Source: Melioribacter roseus
GTDB lineage: Bacteria > Bacteroidota > Ignavibacteria > Ignavibacteriales > Melioribacteraceae
Direction of reading: 5' to 3'
Assembly (NCBI GenBank): GCA_020724325.1
Contig: DYHC01000121.1
Location: forward strand, 1 to 6,378
Length of the DNA: 6,378 nt
A program made the position numbers and the translations under genes. Each line of letters starts with the position of its first letter. Position 1 is the stretch's first letter. Below are positions 1 to 5,922 of this stretch, piece by piece. The notes below the pieces were generated by a model, which saw only the letters and a list, made by a program, of their open reading frames with translations, was not told the DNA's origin and ran no database searches.

Positions 1-6
1 TAATTG

Positions 7-861
7 ATGAAGCATTTAATTGGTGCACATACATTTGTTAGCGGAGGACCTGCATCTGCTATTGATACTGCAGAGAAACTTGGCTTTACTGCAATTCAAA
101 TCTTTACAAAAAATAATAATCAATATTTTGCACGCGATTTAACCGAAGATGAAATAACAGAATTTAAGGAGAAACTCGGAAACTCAAATGTTAAGTTTGT
201 GGTTTCTCATGATTCTTATTTAATAAATCTATGTGCAAAAGATACCGCTGGTTTGTCAAAATCCCGGCAAGCATTCATTAAAGAGCTTGAACGTTGTGAA
301 CAGCTTGGAATTCCGCATCTTAATTTTCACCCCGGCGCTCACACCGGTCTGGGCGAAGAAGAAGGAATAAAAATAATTGCTGATTCTCTTAACTATGCTC
401 ATCAAAAAACAAGCGGTTATAAAACCAAGAGTATGTTAGAAGCTACTGCTGGACAAGGGACATCAATTGGTTACAGATTCGAGCAATTGAAAAAAATAAT
501 TGAACTTGTTGATGAACGCGAAAGGATGACGGTTTGTATAGATACTGCCCACATTTGGGCAGCTGGATACAACATACGCGACCAAAAGGAGTACAAAAAA
601 GTAATAAAAGAATTTGACGACATTATAGGTTTGAATTTACTTAAATGTATTCACATGAATGACAGCAAGAAAGAGCTTGGTTCCCGCGTTGATAGGCATG
701 ATCACATAGGAAAAGGATTTATAGGACTGGAAGGGTTTACAAATATTATGAACGATAAAAAATTAGAGAAAGTACCAAAAGTTCTGGAAACACCTAAAGA
801 AAAAGATCAGAAAGAAGATGTTGAGAATATAAAAGTGCTGCTTGGGCTGGTGAAGAAATAA
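7..861 (+). CDS. nfo: Endonuclease IV (AP endonuclease)
   Basis: Apurinic/apyrimidinic endonuclease of base excision repair. It cleaves the backbone 5' to abasic sites and trims blocked 3' ends, using a trinuclear zinc centre in a TIM barrel. All nine metal ligands known from the E. coli enzyme are visible at nearly identical numbering: H68 (VSHDSY), H108 (NFHPGAH), E145 (LEATAGQG), D179 and H182 (CIDTAH), H216 (IHMND), D229 and H231 (RVDRHDH), E261 (VLETP). The length of 284 residues is normal for the family. The start is taken at the ATG at 7, giving MKHLIGAH, which matches the family N-terminus. An in-frame TTG at 4 and a stop at 1-3 precede it. Any ribosome binding site lies outside the window. 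The gene is convergent with the DUF1460 gene, with no bases between the two stop codons. Family assignment is very secure; intact catalytic function is inferred from the complete ligand set. Confidence 0.97.
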   Translation: MKHLIGAHTFVSGGPASAIDTAEKLGFTAIQIFTKNNNQYFARDLTEDEITEFKEKLGNSNVKFVVSHDSYLINLCAKDTAGLSKSRQAFIKELERCEQLGIPHLNFHPGAHTGLGEEEGIKIIADSLNYAHQKTSGYKTKSMLEATAGQGTSIGYRFEQLKKIIELVDERERMTVCIDTAHIWAAGYNIRDQKEYKKVIKEFDDIIGLNLLKCIHMNDSKKELGSRVDRHDHIGKGFIGLEGFTNIMNDKKLEKVPKVLETPKEKDQKEDVENIKVLLGLVKK

Positions 862-1719
862 TTAAAGAGGTCTAAGAATCATAATCCCGGTTTGTTTCTT
901 ATTTGCTTTCAGGTATTCTGCAAGAGGCTTTTCGGAAATTTGCACCTTATTACCAACGTTTGGTGCGTGAAGTAAATGGATTCTTCCATCATCCATTCTA
1001 ATTGCGATTCCAGTGTGCGCAATATCCAATCCTTCAATGTTTGTCGTAATTCCAATAATGTCCCCGCTCTCAATTTTACTTTCTAACCTTTCTATTTTTC
1101 CCAGTGGAATGTAGTATTTTTTTCTTTTGCTGATTTTCTTTTCTATTGAGGCAATCTCCAAAACGTACATTGGATTTTCTTTAAGCTGTTTGTAGGAATC
1201 AATATGTTTCCGCATAAAATCGATCTGCTTTTTATACGGTACTCCGCCAATCTGTTTCGTAATATCGCGTCCAATGTTTCGTTTGTTCATATCATAAATC
1301 CAATCAGAAAAATAATGCAGCCTTGATGGATACTCTTTAAGTACACCGTCTCTATAACGAATATTTTGCAGCTCATCCCGGAAATCTTCAAATGTAGTTT
1401 TACCTAATTTAATACAGCGGGCTAAAACAAGTGTACTTTCCAGAAAGGTATAACAATCTAATCCTGTTAAGTGAATTACCAATTGTTCCTTTTCACCCTT
1501 TTCAAGTGAATTAGGAACATAATCGGTTCCTAAAAAACTTTTTCCTATTTCAATAATTATTTCATTTATTTGTTTATCTGCAAGATTTTTTGAAACCGCA
1601 AGTTCAAACCTGGAATTACAGATTTCAACATCTTGCTGCGTATAGATAACTTGCGAATAAATAGTTGAAAAACAGAATAGTAAGAGTAAAGTTGAATAAA
1701 TATTTTTTCTACGCATCAT
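862..1719 (-). CDS. Exported DUF1460 family protein (amidase-like, papain/NlpC-type fold)
   Basis: Secreted protein of the DUF1460 family, whose members are described as N-acetylmuramoyl-L-alanine amidase-like and probably act on peptidoglycan in the periplasm. The N-terminus is a signal peptide: a basic stretch (RRK) followed by a hydrophobic run (IYSTLLLLFCFSTIYS), with likely cleavage near YS/Q at about residue 22. The Cys at residue 16 does not sit in a convincing lipobox. The probable catalytic Cys89 lies in GLDCYTFLE, with a probable His235 in AHTGIAI and another conserved-looking His251 in LLHAP. The length is 285 residues from the first of two adjacent ATGs (1719 or 1716). The frame stays open up to 1848, but that part overlaps the dnaB 3' end and would bury the signal peptide, so it is rejected. 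The start is 40 nt after the dnaB stop, so it is probably the last gene of the UDG-dnaB transcript. The substrate cannot be read from the sequence. Confidence 0.85.
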   Translation of the reverse strand: MMRRKNIYSTLLLLFCFSTIYSQVIYTQQDVEICNSRFELAVSKNLADKQINEIIIEIGKSFLGTDYVPNSLEKGEKEQLVIHLTGLDCYTFLESTLVLARCIKLGKTTFEDFRDELQNIRYRDGVLKEYPSRLHYFSDWIYDMNKRNIGRDITKQIGGVPYKKQIDFMRKHIDSYKQLKENPMYVLEIASIEKKISKRKKYYIPLGKIERLESKIESGDIIGITTNIEGLDIAHTGIAIRMDDGRIHLLHAPNVGNKVQISEKPLAEYLKANKKQTGIMILRPL

Positions 1720-1759
1720 TAGGCAGTCCGATATGTAAAAGATGTTAATAGAGTTTAAG

Positions 1760-3226
1760 TTAGAACGGCGGTTCTTCCAGTGCTGCAACCGGTTCCTCGC
1801 CAGAAGGGAGCTGTTGTCTGAACCGATCAAGATTTTCGAACCGCGCATAATCTTTGATAAATTTCAGTTTAACTTCACCAGTAGGACCATTTCTTTGCTT
1901 ACCGACAATAACTTCTGCAATCCCTTCCGTAGTTTCGCCTTGCATATCTCCGGAACCAAAAGTTTGTATCTGATACATTTCCGGTCGGTATAAAAACAGA
2001 ACAACATCTGCATCCTGTTCAATGGAACCGGATTCACGTAGATCCGAAAGCATCGGTTTTTTATCCGCTCTTGATTCCACAGCTCTATTCAACTGAGAGA
2101 GAGCAATTACAGGTATATTAATTTCCTTTGCAAGTGCCTTAAGAGAACGCGAGATAGAAGAGATTTCCCTTTCGCGGCTTTCCATATTACCCGATGGATT
2201 AACAAGCTGTAAGTAATCAACTATAATTAATCCGCAATTCTTTTCATTCTTTAATCTTCTTGCTTTCGCTCTAAGTTCGAGAATTGATATACCGGGAGTA
2301 TCGTCGATATAAATTGGTGCTTTACTAAGTTTGTGAACAGTTCTACTAATTTTTGAACCATCTTCGGCTTTAAACCTTCCGGTTCTAACGTTATGAGCAT
2401 TAATACGTGCTTCGGCAGAAATTAATCTTGTTGCAAGCTGAATGGTTGACATTTCCAGACTGAAGATGCCGATAGGTGTATGATGATCAATTGCAGCATT
2501 GCGCGCGGCAGACATCGCGAAAGCTGTCTTACCCATAGAGGGACGAGCAGCAATAATAATTAAATCCGATTTTTGAAAACCGCCTAACAATTCATCCAGT
2601 TCAAAGAAACCGGACGGAACAGAAAAAGACGAAATATTTTTTGAATGAATTGCTTCAATCAATTCAAGAGCTTCTTTTACAGCTTTATCCATTGATTTGA
2701 ATGATTCTTTAATTCCCTCTTCAGAAATCTGGAAAATTTTTGATTCGGCAGAATCGAGCAAATCGAATACATCTTCACTTCCTTCGTATGCGTTGCGTGC
2801 TATTTCCATAGATGCAGTAATTAATTGCCGAAGAATCCATTTCTCCAGAACTATGCGGGCGTGGTAATCTATATTTGCTGCAGAAGAAATATCCTGAGTT
2901 AGTTTACCTAAATATGCAGCGCCGCCGGATTCATCAACCTTCCCTAATTTTTTAAGTTCTTCATAAATTGATACGGTATCAATCGGTTCATCGGCTTCGT
3001 AAAGAGAAGTCATTGCTTCAAAAATTGTACGGTTTCTTTTTTCGTAGAATGCATCCGGTTTTAAAATCTCAATTGCTTTAGGGACAGCATCTTGTTCAAT
3101 TAGCATTGCACCCAGGACAGACATTTCAACTTCCGGTGCAGCGGGTGGTTGTTTAGAAACAGATCTTAATTTTTCCAGAATTGCTTCATCTCTATTATTT
3201 TTATTAGGTGATGATCGTTTAGCCAT
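1760..3226 (-). CDS. dnaB: Replicative DNA helicase DnaB
   Basis: Hexameric 5'-3' helicase that unwinds the replication fork and recruits primase. The N-terminal DnaB domain covers about residues 27-130 (PEVEMSVLGAML through the YHARIVLEKW helix). A linker leads to the RecA-like ATPase domain at about 195-468. Visible motifs are Walker A ARPSMGKT at 227-234 (K233), SLEM with the catalytic Glu258, Walker B LIIVDYLQL at 333-341 (D337), ALSQLNR with the sensor-like Q378, LRESGSIEQDAD at 396-407, and the VGKQRNGPTG segment (K443, R445) that supplies the arginine finger in trans. The length of 488 residues is normal and the ATPase motifs are uninterrupted, so there is no intein. The C-terminal tail is short, acidic and proline-containing (GEEPVAALEEPPF). 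The start ATG is one base after the UDG stop (TAA-A-ATG) in A-rich sequence with no visible Shine-Dalgarno, so translation is probably coupled to the gene upstream. Confidence 0.98.
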   Translation of the reverse strand: MAKRSSPNKNNRDEAILEKLRSVSKQPPAAPEVEMSVLGAMLIEQDAVPKAIEILKPDAFYEKRNRTIFEAMTSLYEADEPIDTVSIYEELKKLGKVDESGGAAYLGKLTQDISSAANIDYHARIVLEKWILRQLITASMEIARNAYEGSEDVFDLLDSAESKIFQISEEGIKESFKSMDKAVKEALELIEAIHSKNISSFSVPSGFFELDELLGGFQKSDLIIIAARPSMGKTAFAMSAARNAAIDHHTPIGIFSLEMSTIQLATRLISAEARINAHNVRTGRFKAEDGSKISRTVHKLSKAPIYIDDTPGISILELRAKARRLKNEKNCGLIIVDYLQLVNPSGNMESREREISSISRSLKALAKEINIPVIALSQLNRAVESRADKKPMLSDLRESGSIEQDADVVLFLYRPEMYQIQTFGSGDMQGETTEGIAEVIVGKQRNGPTGEVKLKFIKDYARFENLDRFRQQLPSGEEPVAALEEPPF

Positions 3227-3227
3227 T

Positions 3228-3971
3228 TTATTTTGTTATAAGTTCAACGTATAGTTTTTTAAATTTTTGGACATCCTCCCAGCAGCCCCTTTTCCAGCCG
3301 GGGTTTCTTAGCAGCGCAGCCGGATGATAGGTTGCCATTACCTTTATTCCGTTGAATTCGAAAATGTTGTTTCTTAAATCGCCCAATGAAAGCTTCTTGT
3401 TCAACAAACCGTTTGCAGCTACTCTGCCAAGGCACAGAATAATTTTGGGTTTAATAAGCTCAATCTGCTTGTGAAGATAAGGAATACAGGTTTCCATTTC
3501 AAAAGGCTGAGGGTCACGGTTACCCGGCGGACGGCATTTTAAAATATTAGCAATATAGACTTCGCTTCTATCTAAACTAATTGCTTTCAAAATATCATTC
3601 AGTAATTTTCCGGCACGTCCAACAAATGGTTCACCTTGAGCGTCCTCTTCGGCCCCGGGCGCCTCGCCAATCAACATTGCATGAGCATTCGGATTGCCAA
3701 CACCATAAACAAATTTATTTCTGGTTTTTCCAAGAGGGCATTTTAGACAATCCTTAGTCAGCAAATAAAGTTCGTTAATCGATTCTGACTTTTGAAATTC
3801 TTCCATGAATAGAGAATTACCCAGGTCCATTTCCAATCTTTCTGTAATATTTATATTATTTCCATCAATTCTATAAGCGGGAATATTTGCCTCAGAAAAA
3901 AGGAGATCGCCAAAAATTTCTTTTTGATTTTCCAATGCTTCAATAAGCAATTTATTAAGAGATAAATCCAA
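3228..3971 (-). CDS. Family 4 (4Fe-4S) uracil-DNA glycosylase
   Basis: Removes uracil from DNA, the first step of base excision repair of deaminated cytosine. It belongs to the iron-sulfur UDG family typified by thermophile UDGa. The four cluster cysteines are visible as C75-x2-C78 and C146-x15-C162, the family spacing. The active-site motif GEAPG is at 102-106, followed by GEPFVGRAGKLL. The second uracil-pocket motif is YHPAALLRNP at 215-224. At 247 residues the protein is longer than minimal family members because about 65 residues precede the first cysteine motif. That region is charged, holds no motif I recognise, and may be lineage-specific. The start is inferred to be TTG at 3971: no ATG occurs upstream before an in-frame stop at 4008-4010, and a GGGGA sequence sits six bases upstream. 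In-frame ATGs at residues 48 and 56 are alternatives that keep the catalytic domain. It is the first gene after the 4029-4064 terminator and leads directly into dnaB. Confidence 0.93.
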   Translation of the reverse strand: MDLSLNKLLIEALENQKEIFGDLLFSEANIPAYRIDGNNINITERLEMDLGNSLFMEEFQKSESINELYLLTKDCLKCPLGKTRNKFVYGVGNPNAHAMLIGEAPGAEEDAQGEPFVGRAGKLLNDILKAISLDRSEVYIANILKCRPPGNRDPQPFEMETCIPYLHKQIELIKPKIILCLGRVAANGLLNKKLSLGDLRNNIFEFNGIKVMATYHPAALLRNPGWKRGCWEDVQKFKKLYVELITK

Positions 3972-3977
3972 GTTTAT

Positions 3978-3982
3978 TCCCC
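3978..3982 (-). promoter_or_regulatory. Ribosome binding site supporting the TTG start of the UDG gene
   Basis: On the minus strand GGGGA is followed by ATAAAC and then TTG. The purine run and six-base spacing favour initiation at this non-ATG codon, although the match to AGGAGG is only partial. Confidence 0.5.
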
Positions 3983-4028
3983 GGAAAGGATTAATTGATA
4001 AATGAATTTAGCAAAAATGGATCGATTT

Positions 4029-4064
4029 AAAAATAAAAACGGAGAATTAATTTTCTCCGCTTTT
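4029..4064 (-). terminator. Rho-independent terminator after rpoZ
   Basis: Read on the minus strand, CGGAGAA (4059-4053) and TTCTCCG (4046-4040) form a perfect 7-bp stem around a 6-base loop. The stem is followed at once by TTTTTATTTTT (4039-4029). The AAAAG in front can extend the stem by a G-U pair and four A-U pairs against the start of the T-run. It lies about 20 nt past the rpoZ stop codon, exactly where the yicC-gmk-rpoZ message should end. It separates that operon from the UDG-dnaB unit. The A-tract on the other side could allow weak function in the opposite direction, but no plus-strand gene reads into it. Confidence 0.88.
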
Positions 4065-4084
4065 CTTAACTATATCTGAATTAA

Positions 4085-4381
4085 TTATTTATCCTTTTCG
4101 TTTTTGTAGCGGTATTCAATTCCATCGTTTACAAGTTCATTCAGCGATCTAATATGCGGTTTTTCCCTCTTTTCAAATTCAAGCGAGAGTTTTAATTGCT
4201 CCGGATTCTCTCTATCCTCAAATTCATCATCTTGTCCGGATGTAACAGTGCTGAGCAGCGAATTGAATTCCAGTTTAGTATCATCATTTGTTTTGCGTGC
4301 TTTTTTAGCCGCAACAATTACAGCTTCGTATAGATTTGGAATTTTATCCTTAATCTTAGTAAGACTGATTGGTTTAACCAT
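4085..4381 (-). CDS. rpoZ: RNA polymerase omega subunit
   Basis: Small RNA polymerase subunit that wraps the C-terminal part of beta-prime and aids assembly. The core helix NLYEAVIVAAKKARK (residues 16-30) matches the omega signature seen in E. coli as NRFDLVLVAARRARQ. A later SLNELVNDGIEYRY segment (79-92) aligns with the conserved ALREIEEG motif. Between them is a longer than usual linker with an acidic stretch (GQDDEFEDRENPE), so the protein has 98 residues against 91 in E. coli. The start ATG is one base past the gmk stop (TAA-A-ATG), and a strong Shine-Dalgarno lies inside the gmk 3' end. The gmk-rpoZ order is widely conserved and supports the call. An intrinsic terminator follows. Sequence similarity alone is limited in this small family; motif and context together make the assignment strong. 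Confidence 0.9.
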   Translation of the reverse strand: MVKPISLTKIKDKIPNLYEAVIVAAKKARKTNDDTKLEFNSLLSTVTSGQDDEFEDRENPEQLKLSLEFEKREKPHIRSLNELVNDGIEYRYKNEKDK

Positions 4382-4382
4382 T

Positions 4383-4961
4383 TTATTTATCCTCCTTATT
4401 TAATTCTTTTTCGATAATTTCTCTTGCTTCTTTTTTTGCCTGTTCTAGATTAGCGTTATGTATAACATAATCAAACTGGTTCTTAAAACAGAGTTCCATT
4501 TCTGCTCGTTCAATTCTTTTTCTAAGATCTTCTTCCGATTCGGTGTTTCGCTTAATCAGTCGGTCTTTCAGTTCCTCTATACTTGGTGGAGCAATAAATA
4601 TTAAGGTAGCAAATGGATAAGCTTTCTTTATACTTATAGCACCTTTTACATCCACCTCGAAAACTGTAACAAGTTCTTTTGCGATATTATCATCAACAAA
4701 TTTCTTAAGTGTGCCGTAATAATAATCGTAAAATTTTTCCCATTCAACAAATTCACCGTTATCAATTTTTTCTCTGAATTCATCTTCTGAAATGAAGAAA
4801 TAATCTGCACCATCCTTTTCAACATTTCTTCTTTTTCTGGTAGTAGCAGAAACCGAGAAAACAAACTCCGGATACTTTTTTAAAATATCTCTTACAATAG
4901 TAGTTTTTCCCGAGCCACTTGGAGCAGAAAATACAAATAGTTTAGCTTTATTATACACCAT
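4383..4961 (-). CDS. gmk: Guanylate kinase
   Basis: Cytoplasmic enzyme that transfers phosphate from ATP to GMP (or dGMP) to make GDP in purine nucleotide synthesis and salvage. The P-loop SAPSGSGKT is at residues 12-20 (K19, T20). The GMP-binding segment FSVSATTRKRR is at 35-45, with GADYFF (Tyr54) and GEFVEWEKFYDYYYGT (69-84) forming the rest of the nucleotide-monophosphate site. The FEVDVKGA motif (101-108) carries the conserved Asp. A lid-type segment RLIKRNTESEEDLRKRI follows at 134-150. The C-terminal VIHNANLEQA matches the family ending. The length of 192 residues is typical for bacterial Gmk. The ATG follows the yicC stop with no intervening base (TAG-ATG), so translation is probably coupled; only a weak purine stretch precedes it. 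The yicC-gmk-rpoZ order is a common bacterial cluster. Confidence 0.97.
   Translation of the reverse strand: MVYNKAKLFVFSAPSGSGKTTIVRDILKKYPEFVFSVSATTRKRRNVEKDGADYFFISEDEFREKIDNGEFVEWEKFYDYYYGTLKKFVDDNIAKELVTVFEVDVKGAISIKKAYPFATLIFIAPPSIEELKDRLIKRNTESEEDLRKRIERAEMELCFKNQFDYVIHNANLEQAKKEAREIIEKELNKEDK
4391..4397 (-). promoter_or_regulatory. Strong Shine-Dalgarno for rpoZ within the gmk 3' end
   Basis: AAGGAGG on the minus strand lies nine bases before the rpoZ ATG. It is the strongest ribosome binding site in the window and sits inside the last codons of gmk. It stands out because dnaB, with the same TAA-A-ATG junction, has none. Confidence 0.85.
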
Positions 4962-5837
4962 CTACTCTATATTTTGAATTTGTTCGCGGATTTTTTCGAT
5001 CTCTTCTTTTATATAAATACCCGCATGAGAAATATCCGATGTAATGGCTTTACTGTTTATTGTATTTGCTTCCCTGTTCATTTCCTGTAAAATAAAATTT
5101 AATCTTCGTCCGGCATCGTCGGATTGCTCCAAAGTATCTGCGAACATTTTAATGTGACTTTTTAACCTCACACATTCTTCAGTAACATCATATCTTTCGG
5201 ATAATACCGCCAGCTCGGTGAATAATCTGAGATCGTTATCAACTATGTCCTTAGTTAATTGTTTCGCCTTCTCCTTAAATCTTTCGAAATATGTTTGCAG
5301 ACTCTCTTCTTTTATAGTTTCTATTTTAGTAATAACATTCTCTATGTTATTGAGTCTGAGTCGGATATCTTTTTCTAACTCCATTCCTTCTGATATGCGC
5401 ATCTTATTCATTTCATCAATTGCCATATCAATAGCTTTTTCAATCATAAGCATTTCTGCGCCGGATTGTTCATCATCTTCTTTAAAGAACATATTTTGAA
5501 ACAACATCAAATCGCTTAAAGAAATTTTATGCTTCAACCCCGATGCTCTACGAATATCTTTCAATATTTTCATTGCATACTTAACCGCGGCAGAATCAAC
5601 GTTGTTAAACTTTTCTTCCAGTTCACCGCTCTGTACAAAAACTGCAAGATATATTTTGCCTCGTTTAATACGGCTTTTTACTTTTTCTCTTATTTCAAAT
5701 TCTTTCGCTGCTAATAATTTCGGTAAACGTAGGGAGAGATCTAGATACCTATTATTCAGACTTTTAATTTCAGCTTCAACTGAAAGTTCTTTTTCCTGGA
5801 CAAATCCTTTGCCATATCCGGTCATGCTAGAAATCAT
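4962..5837 (-). CDS. yicC: YicC family endoribonuclease
   Basis: Member of the YicC/YloC family. E. coli YicC has been linked to endoribonucleolytic small-RNA turnover; activity here is inferred from the family. The N-terminal YicC-like domain begins MISSMTGYGKG and contains LNNRYLDLSLRLP (27-39) and RIKRGKIYL (56-64). The C-terminal domain contains SERYDVTEECVRLKSHI (213-229), GRRLNFILQEMNREANT (243-259), INSKAI and the terminal EIEKIREQIQNIE helix, all family hallmarks. The length of 291 residues compares with 287 in E. coli. The ATG at 5837 is preferred because it gives the family N-terminus and has GGGAAG just upstream. The frame is open to a TTG at 5864, but that codon overlaps the likely promoter; an ATG at 5849 is possible but less likely. 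It is the first gene of the yicC-gmk-rpoZ operon. Confidence 0.95.
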   Translation of the reverse strand: MISSMTGYGKGFVQEKELSVEAEIKSLNNRYLDLSLRLPKLLAAKEFEIREKVKSRIKRGKIYLAVFVQSGELEEKFNNVDSAAVKYAMKILKDIRRASGLKHKISLSDLMLFQNMFFKEDDEQSGAEMLMIEKAIDMAIDEMNKMRISEGMELEKDIRLRLNNIENVITKIETIKEESLQTYFERFKEKAKQLTKDIVDNDLRLFTELAVLSERYDVTEECVRLKSHIKMFADTLEQSDDAGRRLNFILQEMNREANTINSKAITSDISHAGIYIKEEIEKIREQIQNIE

Positions 5838-5841
5838 ATTG

Positions 5842-5847
5842 CTTCCC
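5842..5847 (-). promoter_or_regulatory. Ribosome binding site deciding the yicC start
   Basis: GGGAAG on the minus strand is followed by CAAT and then the ATG at 5837. This favours that ATG over the one at 5849, whose final G belongs to this purine run. Confidence 0.55.
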
Positions 5848-5861
5848 ATAAAAAGTGACTG

Positions 5862-5893
5862 CAAATTTACTTAAAACCGAATTTCTAAACAAA
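5862..5893 (-). promoter_or_regulatory. Bacteroidota-type promoter for yicC-gmk-rpoZ
   Basis: On the minus strand TTTG (5893-5890) is followed, after 20 bases, by TAAATTTG (5869-5862). This fits the known Bacteroidota sigma-ABfr pattern of a -33 TTTG and a -7 TAnnTTTG about 19-20 bases apart. Transcription would begin near 5855-5858, leaving a leader of roughly 20 nt before the yicC ATG. The element lies in the only gap upstream of the operon. It is a pattern match without experimental support. Confidence 0.6.
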
Positions 5894-5922
5894 AGAATAA
5901 AGGTGCAATGGGAAATTAAGGA

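Noticed and set aside
1720..1848. N-terminal extension of the DUF1460 reading frame to an ATG at 1848
   Set aside because: It overlaps the last 89 bases of dnaB in another frame and would put 43 residues in front of a clear signal peptide.
1742..1993. Plus-strand open frame of 83 codons opposite dnaB
   Set aside because: It lies over the dnaB 3' coding region, has no recognisable protein features and looks like a reverse-strand shadow.
4646..4864. Second minus-strand open frame inside gmk
   Set aside because: It is wholly contained in gmk in another frame and has no domain features.
5218..5874. Three plus-strand open frames opposite yicC (5218-5499, 5529-5714, 5602-5874)
   Set aside because: All lie antisense to a well-supported gene and their residue composition is that of shadow frames. 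The apparent hydrophobic runs arise from the complement of Glu/Lys-rich helices, not from membrane protein signals.
5870..5922. Possible terminator after the Omp85 gene
   Set aside because: No stable stem followed by a T-run can be built here; the region is better explained by the yicC promoter.
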